NCBI GenBank assembly: GCA_036525185.1
Contig: DATDAW010000035.1
Coordinates: 1 to 50,881 of the forward strand
Reading direction: 5' to 3'
Length of the DNA stretch: 50,881 nt
Origin: DATDAW01 sp036525185
GTDB taxonomy: Bacteria > Verrucomicrobiota > Verrucomicrobiia > Chthoniobacterales > DASVRZ01
The stretch's first letter is position 1, and each line of letters opens with the position of its first letter. Made by a program: the position numbers and the translations under genes. The notes beneath the pieces are model-generated. The model was given only the letters and a program-made list of their open reading frames with translations. It was not told where the DNA came from and did not search any database. This document shows positions 34,011 to 43,106 of the stretch, in pieces.

Positions 34011-34931
34011 CTAAAGGCTCACATTGGTTCGACATCTTTCCGCATGATCTTTCTTGAAAGATTCTGCGAAAGCTCGAGCAGCCTTGGAAAGATAGCCGGT
34101 GTCCCGGCGCACCAAACCAACTACGCGCTTGAGCTCCGGCTCAACCAGCGGCACCCGCACGATCTCCGGCTCCGATGCAACGTCGTAGGCGTGCTGGGGG
34201 AGAATCGCAGGCAGGCCCGTCAATTTGACCATCCGCACAACGGTCGCCGTGGAATCGGCCTCCAGACAGAATTCAAGGTTCAACGCGGCGGTATGCGGGT
34301 CTTCATCGATCAATTCCCGCACACAATAACCGCGAGGCGGGGAGATCAACGGCTCGCCACATAACTCGCTCGCCTTGATCATCTTGCGCTGCCCAAACGC
34401 ACTATCCGCGCGTGCAAAAATCACCAGTGACTCGGAAAACACCGGCTCAAAGATCAACCCCTTCGCTTTATCCGAAACAAAACCGACACCGATGTCGAGT
34501 CGCCCGCTTTCCAGTCCGGCAGCCAATTCGGCCATCGACACGTGACGCATCAAAAGGCGCAGTCCGACATGTTTCGCAGCAAAAGACGCCACAATCTCCG
34601 GCAGCCGGCAAAAATTTACTGAATGAACGATGCCGAGCGCCAACGTTCCGGATGCCAGACTCGACATTTCACGCAATGAATCCGAGGCATCGCCGAGCTC
34701 CTTGAAAATCGTCCTGGCATGCCGCTCCAGGACTTCCCCTGCCGGCGTGAGTTGGACCGCGTTGGGGCGCCGCTCGAAAAGGCGTTCGCCGCAGCGCTCC
34801 TCCAGCTGCAGAATTTGATGGGACAACGTCGGCTGGGCAACGTGAAGCCGCTTTGCGGCGCGGGTAAAATTCCCCTCCTCGGCAACGGTAAGGAAATAAC
34901 GGAAATGGCGGAGTTCGATGTCGGCGATCAT
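34011..34931 (-). CDS. LysR-family transcriptional regulator
   Basis: A 306-residue regulator with the N-terminal winged helix (IELRHFRYFLTVAEEGNFTR, LHVAQPTLSHQILQLEE) and a two-lobed periplasmic-binding-like effector domain (about 90-295). It diverges from a flavoprotein gene with an LTTR-type box at its own start, the usual arrangement for a regulator controlling its neighbour. The ligand is unknown. Confidence 0.92.
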   Translation of the reverse strand: MIADIELRHFRYFLTVAEEGNFTRAAKRLHVAQPTLSHQILQLEERCGERLFERRPNAVQLTPAGEVLERHARTIFKELGDASDSLREMSSLASGTLALGIVHSVNFCRLPEIVASFAAKHVGLRLLMRHVSMAELAAGLESGRLDIGVGFVSDKAKGLIFEPVFSESLVIFARADSAFGQRKMIKASELCGEPLISPPRGYCVRELIDEDPHTAALNLEFCLEADSTATVVRMVKLTGLPAILPQHAYDVASEPEIVRVPLVEPELKRVVGLVRRDTGYLSKAARAFAESFKKDHAERCRTNVSL

Positions 34932-34944
34932 AGATGACGTCTAT
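34930..34944. promoter_or_regulatory. Possible LysR-type operator (T-N11-A in a dyad)
   Basis: ATAGA-N5-TCTAT at 34930-34944 is an exact interrupted palindrome and contains the T-N11-A consensus of LysR sites. It overlaps the LysR start codon and lies about 70 bp upstream of the flavoprotein ATG. Confidence 0.4.
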
Positions 34945-35011
34945 CGGGATGATGCTTAAGGCGTCTTGGAACCAATGGCAACCAACTGTGATACTCGTTC
35001 CACTTCCCGCC

Positions 35012-35692
35012 ATGTCGCGATCGCCAAGACTCCTCATCCTCGCCGGCAGCCCGCGGCGCAATGGAAATTCCGCGACGCTCGCGGAAGCAGTTCGCCGAGG
35101 GGCTGAAGCATCGGGCGCCGAGGCAGTTGTCCGCTTCGTCGACGACTATGTTTCCAATTTTCTGCGCGATTGCCGATCCTGTCGCCTGCCCAACGGCGAA
35201 TGTGGCATTCAGGACCGATTCCGAACTCTCTTTTTCGACGATTTTCTGGAGGCGGATGGCGTTGTGTTCTGTTCGCCCGTCTATTGGTATGGCCTTTCTG
35301 CGCAGATCAAGGCGTTCTTTGATCGCACATTCTGCTACTACGCAGCGTCTTACCCGCGCTCGGCCGAAGTCGTGGAAAGGATGTCCCGCAAACGCATTGG
35401 CCTGGTTCTGGCTTCGGAGGAAACCTACCCCGGGGCGTCACTGGGCATTGTCCACCAGATTCAGGAATTCTCGCGATACACACACTCGGAATTCGTCGGT
35501 GTCGTTCGCGGTATTGGGAACAGCCGCAGCGAAGTTATCCGCGATCCTGGCGATCCCATTTTCGCCGCCGAAAATCTTGGACGCGAAATTTTCGCCCGTA
35601 AGTACTCCGACTACCGCCTCGATACTCCGCGGAACGGCCGCATCTGGTCATTAGAATGGTCCGCCGTTTCCTCTGGATCGGCCAGCAATTAG
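35012..35692 (+). CDS. NADPH-dependent FMN reductase / flavodoxin-fold protein
   Basis: ATG 35012 gives 226 residues. The FMN phosphate loop is AGSPRRNGNSATL, followed by a Cys-containing segment (DCRSCRLPNGECG) and 'FCSPVYWYGLSAQIKAFFDR', the pattern of iron-sulfur-flavoprotein-like reductases. The three cysteines could bind a metal or cluster. It is cytosolic. Divergent from the LysR gene, which probably regulates it. Confidence 0.85.
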   Translation: MSRSPRLLILAGSPRRNGNSATLAEAVRRGAEASGAEAVVRFVDDYVSNFLRDCRSCRLPNGECGIQDRFRTLFFDDFLEADGVVFCSPVYWYGLSAQIKAFFDRTFCYYAASYPRSAEVVERMSRKRIGLVLASEETYPGASLGIVHQIQEFSRYTHSEFVGVVRGIGNSRSEVIRDPGDPIFAAENLGREIFARKYSDYRLDTPRNGRIWSLEWSAVSSGSASN

Positions 35693-35756
35693 CTTGCGGG
35701 AAACGGCTTGCGCTAAAAGGTTCACGTTTTCCTCGTTGAACTGCGCGGTCGCCGAT

Positions 35757-35776
35757 GGGAAAGTCCGGTCTTTCCC
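35757..35776. terminator. Short hairpin between the flavoprotein gene and tRNA-Leu
   Basis: GGGAAAG (35757-35763) and CTTTCCC (35770-35776) form a 7-bp stem with a 6-base loop, ending 11 bp before the tRNA. It has no U-tract; it may terminate the upstream gene or belong to the tRNA leader. Confidence 0.3.
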
Positions 35777-35787
35777 TTCCTAGAAAA

Positions 35788-35872
35788 GCCGATGTGGCGA
35801 AATGGCAGACGCAACGGACTTAAAATCCGTTTTCGCGAAAGCGGAGTGCGGGTTCGAGTCCCGCCATCGGCA
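35788..35872 (+). tRNA. tRNA-Leu (anticodon UAA)
   Basis: An 85-base cloverleaf. Acceptor GCCGATG pairs with CATCGGC and is followed by discriminator A. The anticodon stem ACGGA/TCCGT encloses the loop CTTAAAA with anticodon TAA. A long variable arm marks a class II tRNA, and the T-loop is GGTTCGAGTCC. The 3' CCA is not encoded. The short gap before it holds no clear promoter. Confidence 0.96.
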
Positions 35873-35887
35873 CTGCCTTGTTCTGCG

Positions 35888-36355
35888 TTACCTCGAGATG
35901 TCTCCCTGGGTGAGGATGCGGAAACCGGCGCCCATGAGGACGGATAAGGCGCATTCGTCGTCGTCGGGATGAAGGACAAGCGCAGCGCGGCCGCTGGGGC
36001 GCGTGAGGAGCGGATAGCTATAGTCGATGTTCACTTCAGCCATGAGCAGAGTGGCAAGTAGTTTAACCAGATCTGCGCCGGCTTCCTTGAGTTCGACGAC
36101 GATGACCTCCGTGTGGCTGTGGGCAATGCCTTGCCGGGCGAAAAGGTCCTTTACTAGATCGGGGTCGCTCACCACCAGCCGCACAATCGCGGAGTCGGAG
36201 GATGCTTGAACGCTGAGCGCGACCGCATGCACATGATGTTCGCTTAGCATCTTTACCAAATCGAGCAGCGCCCCGACTTTGTTCTCGCAGAAGACCGAGA
36301 AGTGTTGAACGCGAGGAGCAGAGATTTTTTCCGTAGTGCGAATGTCCGTTTCCAT
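35888..36355 (-). CDS. ACT-domain regulatory protein
   Basis: A 155-residue protein of two ACT-like halves: residues 16-80 ('HFSVFCENKVGALLDLVKML') and 81-150 ('EVIVVELKEAGADLVKLLAT'). ACT domains bind amino acids; stand-alone tandem ACT proteins are usually allosteric sensors without catalysis. It is last of three closely spaced minus-strand genes. The ligand is unknown. Confidence 0.8.
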   Translation of the reverse strand: METDIRTTEKISAPRVQHFSVFCENKVGALLDLVKMLSEHHVHAVALSVQASSDSAIVRLVVSDPDLVKDLFARQGIAHSHTEVIVVELKEAGADLVKLLATLLMAEVNIDYSYPLLTRPSGRAALVLHPDDDECALSVLMGAGFRILTQGDISR

Positions 36356-36370
36356 CGATGAATTTCTAAC

Positions 36371-36811
36371 TTATTTGTAGGTGTACAGGAGACAGACGGC
36401 CCCCGGATCGCCGCTGGGCAGGGCGATTCTTACATAAAAGAGGCCGCTGTTGGATGGAGTATAACCCGCTGCCGCTCGTCCGGGCGACGCGTAGGTCTGG
36501 AGGGGGACAGGTTTGCCGTCCTCGTCAAAAACGACGACATCCAGTTTGCTCGCGGGCGATGAGGAGGCGGCGCAGAACCAATAGCTGTTGCCGGAATACA
36601 GATTGACCGCCACGATGCGGGATTCGCCAGGTTTGAGTGCCGCATTGAAATGGCCGTCGCGGAGCTTGTAGCCGTCATTGGCCGAAAAAGCGCCTGCGAG
36701 TTCCAGCACGGATTGGCGCGCCGCAACAGTCATATCGTCTTCCTCGGCGCGCAATTTTCCCACAGCGGCCAGAGTGACAAAAAACATGAGGAGAAACGGA
36801 GCGATTCGCAT
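36371..36811 (-). CDS. Exported PPC-like beta-sandwich protein
   Basis: A 146-residue protein with a signal peptide (MRIAPFLLMFFVTLAAVGKL, cleavage near LRA). The mature part resembles a bacterial pre-peptidase C-terminal (PPC) domain: 'ALKPGESRIVAVNLYSGNSY', 'LDVVVFDEDGKPV' and 'SGLFYVRIALPSG'. PPC domains usually sit on secreted peptidases; here it stands alone. Spaced 15 bp from the ACT gene and 41 bp from the gene before. Confidence 0.55.
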   Translation of the reverse strand: MRIAPFLLMFFVTLAAVGKLRAEEDDMTVAARQSVLELAGAFSANDGYKLRDGHFNAALKPGESRIVAVNLYSGNSYWFCAASSSPASKLDVVVFDEDGKPVPLQTYASPGRAAAGYTPSNSGLFYVRIALPSGDPGAVCLLYTYK

Positions 36812-36852
36812 GCGGATAAAAAACGGATGGGATGATCTGGACGCTTTTGAAA

Positions 36853-37881
36853 CTATTTTGATGACTCCTTGGCCGACGCCTGCGGACCTCCAGAGATTCG
36901 ATCAATCAACCCGGCAATCGTGTCATGGAGCCTTGTAACTTCAGCGGCATCCGGAGCATGATCCATCGGATACGCGACCATTTTTTGGATTTCGCCGAGT
37001 TGAAACCTGATCTCCTTCAGCAAGGCGTCATTGCGCAAATCGTCGGGAAGCTCATCGATTTTCCGACACATGAAACCCACGAGGGCGGGCTGACGCAGCA
37101 AACGCGCCTGCTGCGGGTTGTAATTCTGCGCAATAACCCCGCTGGCCACTTCCGTCCCGCGAATCCAGCCGCCAACGTTGACCATGATCACGAGATTCTG
37201 ATCTTCCATCGCGCTCATGGCTGCGCGAACTTCGTTTTGCGTCGCTTCGAGTTCTTCCTTCAGGGCGTTCCATTCGTTTTCGTCCGCTTTGTCGGTAATG
37301 CTTTTTCCGCGGCTAAGAACATCGTCATTCACACCGAGTGATCGAGCCAGTTTCATAATGTCCTGGCCGACATTTTTAACCTGTTGACCGTCATGAGCCT
37401 CGACGGCGATATAGCCGTCACCGATCAAACCGCCGAGATTGAGAGCCGCCTGCACGCGGTTGCCATAGGAGACGGGGATGGGTTTTCGGTAGAACAGCGA
37501 CCAATTCGGACGGCCTTCCCGAGTAATAGCAGCAAAAAATTCGCCCGGAGTCGGGATAAACAATTCGTCGAGCCGAACGGCCCCTTCACGCTCAAGCTGC
37601 GTGAGGTCTGGCACGGATGGCACAACAGGCGCGTCAGGATCTGGAGTTTCGGAAGGCTCCGCTGAAGCGGGAGGCGCCGATGCAGTGGGCGTCGCCGAAG
37701 GCGAAGCAGGCGCCGTGGCCGGTTCTTTGGAAAAGGGCGTTTCCTCGCGCTCGGGTTGCGCCTGAATAGAAACAGACTGCGTCAGAAAAACCAGTGAACA
37801 AACGGCGGCATGGGCAAACCAGGACCGGGAGCCACTTTTTTTTGCGGAAAGGAAGCCTGGTTGAGAGCTTGAGAATGGCAT
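36853..37881 (-). CDS. Exported protein of unknown function with Pro/Ala/Ser linker
   Basis: The 342-residue product has an N-terminal basic stretch and hydrophobic segment (about 20-42) acting as signal or anchor, then a low-complexity linker (SPSATPTASAPPASAEPSET). A globular alpha-rich domain fills about 95-335, with 'GEFFAAITREGRPNWSLFYR' and 'MVNVGGWIRGTEVASGVI'. I do not recognise the family. It leads a three-gene unit with the PPC-like and ACT genes. Confidence 0.6.
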   Translation of the reverse strand: MPFSSSQPGFLSAKKSGSRSWFAHAAVCSLVFLTQSVSIQAQPEREETPFSKEPATAPASPSATPTASAPPASAEPSETPDPDAPVVPSVPDLTQLEREGAVRLDELFIPTPGEFFAAITREGRPNWSLFYRKPIPVSYGNRVQAALNLGGLIGDGYIAVEAHDGQQVKNVGQDIMKLARSLGVNDDVLSRGKSITDKADENEWNALKEELEATQNEVRAAMSAMEDQNLVIMVNVGGWIRGTEVASGVIAQNYNPQQARLLRQPALVGFMCRKIDELPDDLRNDALLKEIRFQLGEIQKMVAYPMDHAPDAAEVTRLHDTIAGLIDRISGGPQASAKESSK

Positions 37882-38016
37882 GGAAAATTCAACGGGAGCC
37901 CGCAGGGTAGGAGTTTCAATATGACATCCCGGTTCAGAATTCTACAAGTATGTTTGCCCCCTTGCTTCTCCTGCTCGCTGCTTTAAGTTCGCCAACTTTT
38001 CTCATCGCCTAAATCC

Positions 38017-39345
38017 ATGAACGTCGAAGTCGAATCCCTGCCCAATTGCATCGCCTCTCTCAAAGTCGAGGTGCCTTCCGATAAAGTTACTGCCGCCTGG
38101 ACCAAGATCGCCCAGGAATACAAAGCCTACGCACGTATCCCAGGTTATCGGCCCGGCAAAGCCCCGCAAGCAATTATCGACCGCAAATTCGGCAAGGAAA
38201 TCAAAGACAAGCTTACCGAAACACTCGTGGACGAAAGTTTTCGCGAAGCGATCAAGACCCAAAATCTCCGCGTGTTGCAAATCAACAACGTCGAGGATGT
38301 CGAAATCGCCGAGGACAAAACGATGCGCTTTTCCGCAACGGTCGTTACCCAGCCTGAATTCGATCTCCCCGAATACAAAGGCATCGTCGTCCGGGTGCCA
38401 TCCACCGAAGTGACGGAAGCCGATCTGAACCGCGCTTTGGTCAATTTGCAGGAACAGAACGCGGAATTCGTCGATGTAACCGGCCGCGGGGCCGAGATTG
38501 GCGACTTTGCCATCATCGACTACACCGGCACCGTCGACGGCAAGCCCGTTGAGGAGGTTGCTCCAAAGGCAGGCAAAGTACTCTCCGGCAACACGGGTTT
38601 CTGGATCAAACTCGGCCCGGATTCGTTCTTCAAAGGTTTCACAGAAAACCTCACCGGGGCTGTCCCCGGCGACGTCCGCACATTCAGCTCAACGGTTCCT
38701 GAAGATTTTCCGGCAGCGGAAGTCGCAAATCTCACGATCGACTTCACCGTTACCGTCAAAGAACTGAAGACTCAGACGCTTCCTCCGCTGGACGATTCGC
38801 TCGCCGCAAAGATCCTGCCCAACACCACCTTCGACCAGCTCAAGGAACTCCTCTCCAAAGAAATCAGCCTCCGCAAGCAATCGGAAGTGGATCGCATGAA
38901 AAAGGACTCCATCATGAACACTCTGCTTAGCCAGGTCGAGTGCGAGCTCCCTGACAGCATGGTCCGCAACGAGACCCAACGAGTCCTTGCAAATGTCGTC
39001 GACCAAAACAAAAAACGCGGCATCACCGATGAAGCCTTAAAAGAAAAAGAGACGGAAATCGTCGCCAACGCGGGTAAAACCGCGCGTGACCGCCTCAAAG
39101 GCGCGTTCATTTTGAACCGCATTGCAGAACAGGAGAAAATCACCGTTGCCCGTGAAGAATTCCAGGATCGCGTTTCAGGAATGGCCGAAGCCTACAAAGT
39201 TTCTCACGATAAAATGGAGAAAGAACTCGTGAAGCGTGATGCCATTTCGGGTGTCCGTGAAGAGATCCTTATGGCCAAGGTCCTTGATTTCCTCGTTGCC
39301 AACGCTACGGTTGAGAATGTGTCAGAAGTGCCCGTTTCGGCATGA
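38017..39345 (+). CDS. tig: Trigger factor
   Basis: A 442-residue ribosome-bound chaperone. The L23-binding signature is GYRPGKAP (43-50); a FKBP-type PPIase domain covers about 155-240 ('GDFAIIDYTGTVDGKPVEE') and the helical arms complete the rest. It receives nascent chains at the exit tunnel. It heads the conserved tig-clpP-clpX operon (gaps 24 and 14 bp). Confidence 0.96.
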   Translation: MNVEVESLPNCIASLKVEVPSDKVTAAWTKIAQEYKAYARIPGYRPGKAPQAIIDRKFGKEIKDKLTETLVDESFREAIKTQNLRVLQINNVEDVEIAEDKTMRFSATVVTQPEFDLPEYKGIVVRVPSTEVTEADLNRALVNLQEQNAEFVDVTGRGAEIGDFAIIDYTGTVDGKPVEEVAPKAGKVLSGNTGFWIKLGPDSFFKGFTENLTGAVPGDVRTFSSTVPEDFPAAEVANLTIDFTVTVKELKTQTLPPLDDSLAAKILPNTTFDQLKELLSKEISLRKQSEVDRMKKDSIMNTLLSQVECELPDSMVRNETQRVLANVVDQNKKRGITDEALKEKETEIVANAGKTARDRLKGAFILNRIAEQEKITVAREEFQDRVSGMAEAYKVSHDKMEKELVKRDAISGVREEILMAKVLDFLVANATVENVSEVPVSA

Positions 39346-39369
39346 TTTAGGCACACCCATTTCCTGCTA

Positions 39370-40083
39370 ATGAACATGCCCACCCGCCACTCATCCGGCC
39401 TTATCCTTCCGCCCACAAATAATTACCTCGTCCCTCATGTGGTCGAGCAGACTCCGCGTGGCGAACGCGGCATGGACATCTATTCGCGCCTGTTGCAGGA
39501 CCGAATCGTTTTCCTCGGCTCGGCCATCGATGACGGAGTCGCCAACATCATCATCGCCCAGCTTCTGTTCCTGCAGATGGCAGACCCGAAGAAGGACATC
39601 AACTTGTATATCAATTCCCCCGGCGGCTCCGTCACCGCCGGGCTCGCGATTTACGACACCATGCAATTTTTGACGTGTGACGTTTCCACGTATTGCATCG
39701 GCATGGCCGCCAGCATGGGCGCCGTTCTGCTCTGTGCAGGCACCAAAGGCAAGCGTTACGCATTGCCGAACAGCGATATCATGATCCATCAAGTCTCCGG
39801 CGGCGCCCAAGGCACAGCCAGCGACGTCGAACGCACCGTGGAGTTCATGTACAAGCTGAAAAAGCGCCTCATCAGCATCATCTCCAGCCATACCGGCAAA
39901 ACCTACGAACAAGTCACTCACGATTCCGATCGCGATTATTACATGACCGCCGACGAAGCTTGCGCCTACGGTCTCGTCGACGAAGTTGTCAAATCCCGCA
40001 AGGAACTCAAACCCGTCGCCAAACCCGAGCTCCTCGATAAACCCGAAAAAACTGACGAACCCGCCACTTCACCCTCGATTTAG
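39370..40083 (+). CDS. clpP: ATP-dependent Clp protease proteolytic subunit
   Basis: A 237-residue serine protease with catalytic S115 (GMAASMGAV), H140 (DIMIHQVSGG) and D189. A short N-terminal propeptide-like stretch and a C-terminal charged extension (residues 208-237) surround the core. It forms the tetradecameric chamber served by ClpX. An alternative start is two codons later. Confidence 0.97.
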   Translation: MNMPTRHSSGLILPPTNNYLVPHVVEQTPRGERGMDIYSRLLQDRIVFLGSAIDDGVANIIIAQLLFLQMADPKKDINLYINSPGGSVTAGLAIYDTMQFLTCDVSTYCIGMAASMGAVLLCAGTKGKRYALPNSDIMIHQVSGGAQGTASDVERTVEFMYKLKKRLISIISSHTGKTYEQVTHDSDRDYYMTADEACAYGLVDEVVKSRKELKPVAKPELLDKPEKTDEPATSPSI

Positions 40084-40097
40084 GCGTTCTTAAAAGC

Positions 40098-41375
40098 ATG
40101 GCTCGAGCCTCCAATCTCACGATGTGCTCCTTCTGCGGAAAGAGCCATGCGGAAGTCAGGAAACTGATCGCCGGTCCTGGCGTCTACATTTGCGATAGTT
40201 GCATCAACGTGTGCAAAGGCATCCTCGACAAGGAGTTGAGCGATGACGCCAAGAAACATGTCGTGCACGAAATGCGCGTGCCGAAACCGGCGGAAATCAA
40301 ACGCCGGCTCGATCAATACGTCGTCGGTCAGGACCTCGCCAAACGCACACTCGCCGTTGCCGTTCACAATCACTACAAACGCATCCTCCAGACGTCGTCC
40401 GACGACCGGAATATTCCCGATCTCGGAAATCTTGCCGATGTCGAGATCGAAAAAAGCAACATCCTTCTCCTCGGCCCGACGGGCTCCGGCAAGACGCTCC
40501 TGGCGCGGACACTCGCCCGCATCCTCGACGTTCCATTTTGCATTGCAGACGCAACGACCTTGACGGAGGCCGGTTACGTGGGTGAAGACGTGGAAAATAT
40601 CATCCTGCGTCTGCTTCAGGCTGCCGATTACGACGTTAAACGCGCCGAGATCGGTATCGTTTACGTCGACGAAATCGACAAGATCGGCCGCAAGACTGAC
40701 AACGTCAGCATCACCCGCGACGTCTCTGGCGAAGGCGTTCAGCAGGCGCTCCTGAAAATTCTCGAAGGCAGCAGTTGCAATGTCCCGCCGCAGGGTGGTC
40801 GCAAGCATCCGCACCAAGAGTACATTCAGGTCAACACGGACAAAATCCTCTTCATTTGCGGCGGTGCATTTGTCGGTTTGGAAAAAATCGTCAACCGGCG
40901 TGTCGGCGGCAAAGCAATGGGTTTCCACGCCAACGTCTCCGAGAGCGGGGAACTCCCGCTTTCTTCCGCGTTTCGGATGACCGAACCCGAAGACCTCCTC
41001 AGTTTTGGTCTGATCCCGGAATTCATCGGCCGGCTCCCCATTCTCACGGCGCTTGATCCCCTTTCCGAGGACGAACTCGTCCAGATCCTCACCGACACCA
41101 AGAACGCGATGGTCCGGCAATACACCAAATTGCTGGCCATGGAAGGCGTCGGCCTCAACATCACGAAGGATGCCCTCCGCGCTCTCGCCGCGCAGGCTGT
41201 CAGCAAAGGCACTGGCGCTCGTGCGCTACGTTCCATGCTGGAGCGAATCATGCTCGACGTGATGTATGAGGTTCCAGGCCGCGAAGACATTGCCGATATC
41301 ACGATCAATCGTGCGGTCGTCGAAGGAAAACGCACGCCGCTCTTGCGGAAGAAACAGGACAAGGACGCGGCATAG
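40098..41375 (+). CDS. clpX: Clp protease ATPase subunit ClpX
   Basis: A 425-residue AAA+ unfoldase. The N-terminal zinc finger has C10, C13, C32 and C35; Walker A is GPTGSGKT (126-133) and Walker B 'IVYVDEIDKI'. It recognises tagged substrates such as ssrA-tagged chains and threads them into ClpP. It is the last gene of the tig-clpP-clpX operon. Confidence 0.97.
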   Translation: MARASNLTMCSFCGKSHAEVRKLIAGPGVYICDSCINVCKGILDKELSDDAKKHVVHEMRVPKPAEIKRRLDQYVVGQDLAKRTLAVAVHNHYKRILQTSSDDRNIPDLGNLADVEIEKSNILLLGPTGSGKTLLARTLARILDVPFCIADATTLTEAGYVGEDVENIILRLLQAADYDVKRAEIGIVYVDEIDKIGRKTDNVSITRDVSGEGVQQALLKILEGSSCNVPPQGGRKHPHQEYIQVNTDKILFICGGAFVGLEKIVNRRVGGKAMGFHANVSESGELPLSSAFRMTEPEDLLSFGLIPEFIGRLPILTALDPLSEDELVQILTDTKNAMVRQYTKLLAMEGVGLNITKDALRALAAQAVSKGTGARALRSMLERIMLDVMYEVPGREDIADITINRAVVEGKRTPLLRKKQDKDAA

Positions 41376-41378
41376 CGC

Positions 41379-41490
41379 ACTCTTGCTCTTGTCGAAGCAG
41401 GACGCGGATGCGGTGCGCCAATCGTTCTTCGAGCACGATACGCGCTGACTCGAGCATTAGGGAGGGATTTTGACCGTAGAGTAAGAGTAA
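41379..41490. repeat. Intergenic element sharing words with 12116-12170
   Basis: Between clpX and uxaC, ACTCTTGCTCT (41379-41389), GCAGGACG shortly after it, and AGAGTAAGAGTAA (41478-41490) occur in the same order as after hscA. The outer words can pair imperfectly. The spacing here (112 bp) is twice that of the first copy. Confidence 0.5.
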
Positions 41491-41510
41491 TAATACGAAC
41501 CGCCTCTCCC

Positions 41511-42923
41511 ATGACGTCTCCATTCATCACAGATAACTTCCTCCTTCGCTCGGATACCGCCCGTCACCTCTATCACAATGCGGCGCAACCTGCGCCCATC
41601 TTCGACTACCACTGCCACCTCCCCCCGAAGCAGATCGCCGAAAACTACCAGTTCCGAAACCTGGCCGATCTCTGGCTCGCCGGCGACCACTACAAATGGC
41701 GTGCCATGCGCGCCAATGGAATCCCGGAACGCTGCATCACCGGCAACGCGTCGGATCAGGAAAAATTTCAAGCATGGGCGCGCACCGTTCCTTACACGCT
41801 GCGGAACCCGCTTTACCACTGGACCCACCTCGAGCTGACACGCTATTTCGGCATCACCACGCTCCTCGACGAATTCACCGCCGAAGCCATCTGGAATGAA
41901 GCCAATGAAAGGATCGCGACGCCCGATTTTTCCGTCCATGGCCTGCTCAAACACAGCAACGTCAAAGTGATTTGTACCACGGACGATCCCGTCGATTCCC
42001 TCGAGTACCACCGGCAGATCGCCCAATCGGATCTCCCAATCCGTGTCTACCCCACTTTCCGGCCCGATCGCGCATTGCAAATCCGCAATATCGCTGCCTG
42101 GGACCATTGGCTCGACCGTCTTGCCGAGGCCAGCGGGATTTCCACGGATAATTGTACCGGCTTTCTCGAAGCACTTAAACAGCGACACGACCACTTTCAC
42201 TCCCTCGGTGGACGGCTCTCCGATCACGGTCTTGAAGCCTGTCCAGACGAAGACGTGACCGAAGCAGAAGCCCGCACCATTTTTGCCCGTGCCCGTGAAG
42301 GCACCATCGTCTCCGAGGAAGAAGCAATCAAATTTGCCTCTTTCCTGATGCTCTTTTTCGGTTATCTCGACCATGAAAAGGGTTGGACCAAGCAGCTGCA
42401 CCTCGGCGCGATGCGGAACAACAACACACGACTTTTCCGGGCCATTGGCCCCGACACGGGCTTTGATTCCATCGGCGATTTCCGCCAGGGCCGTGCGCTC
42501 GCCAAATACCTCGACCGGCTCGATTCGACCAATCAGCTTCCCAAGGTCGTCATCTACAATCTGAATCCCGCCGACAACTATCTGTTCGCTGCGCTGATCG
42601 GCAACTTCCAGGACGGCGCCATCGCTGGTAAAGTGCAGTTCGGCAGCGGCTGGTGGTTCCTTGACCAAAAAGAAGCGATGGAATGGCAACTCAACGCGCT
42701 TTCCAATCTCGGCTTGCTCCGCCGTTTTGTTGGAATGCTCACCGATTCCCGCAGCTTTCTGTCGTATACGCGCCACGAATATTTCCGACGCGTTCTCTGC
42801 AATCTGCTGGGCCGGGACGTCGAAAACGGAGAGCTTCCAAACAACCTCCCGTTGTTAGAGACCCTCATCCGCGAGGTTAGCTTCGAGAACGCTGCGAATT
42901 ACTTCGGACTCGAACTGCCTTAG
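41511..42923 (+). CDS. uxaC: Glucuronate/galacturonate isomerase
   Basis: A 470-residue amidohydrolase-fold isomerase. 'FDYHCHLPPKQIAENYQFRN' with the HxH, 'TTDDPVDSLEYH', 'RHDHFHSLGGRLSDHG' and the C-terminal 'GWWFLDQKEAMEWQLNALSN' are the UxaC hallmarks. It converts D-glucuronate to D-fructuronate or D-galacturonate to D-tagaturonate, the first step of uronate (pectin) breakdown. No uxaB or uxuB is adjacent. Confidence 0.95.
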   Translation: MTSPFITDNFLLRSDTARHLYHNAAQPAPIFDYHCHLPPKQIAENYQFRNLADLWLAGDHYKWRAMRANGIPERCITGNASDQEKFQAWARTVPYTLRNPLYHWTHLELTRYFGITTLLDEFTAEAIWNEANERIATPDFSVHGLLKHSNVKVICTTDDPVDSLEYHRQIAQSDLPIRVYPTFRPDRALQIRNIAAWDHWLDRLAEASGISTDNCTGFLEALKQRHDHFHSLGGRLSDHGLEACPDEDVTEAEARTIFARAREGTIVSEEEAIKFASFLMLFFGYLDHEKGWTKQLHLGAMRNNNTRLFRAIGPDTGFDSIGDFRQGRALAKYLDRLDSTNQLPKVVIYNLNPADNYLFAALIGNFQDGAIAGKVQFGSGWWFLDQKEAMEWQLNALSNLGLLRRFVGMLTDSRSFLSYTRHEYFRRVLCNLLGRDVENGELPNNLPLLETLIREVSFENAANYFGLELP

Positions 42924-43106
42924 CCCACACGTTTCTGTTCGCCAAGCGCACTGGTTCGAGAGATGGAATCTTGCGCCATCAATAGAAATAGTAACGTGGA
43001 GCATGACGTAAGAGCGCATATTCAATGCGTCATTTGCCGACGCCGTGAACAGCATTTGAGGCTGGCAGCCTTCCTTGAAATTTGCAATAAACTGATCTCG
43101 TCGACG

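Noticed and set aside
35737..35767. Promoter TTGAAC-N17-GAAAGT before tRNA-Leu
   Set aside because: The -10 half matches only three of six bases.
40080..41120. 346-codon open frame antisense to clpX
   Set aside because: Composition mirrors the clpX codons; no domain seen.
41457..42776. 439-codon open frame antisense to uxaC
   Set aside because: It is a shadow of the high-GC3 codons of uxaC and has no recognisable motifs.
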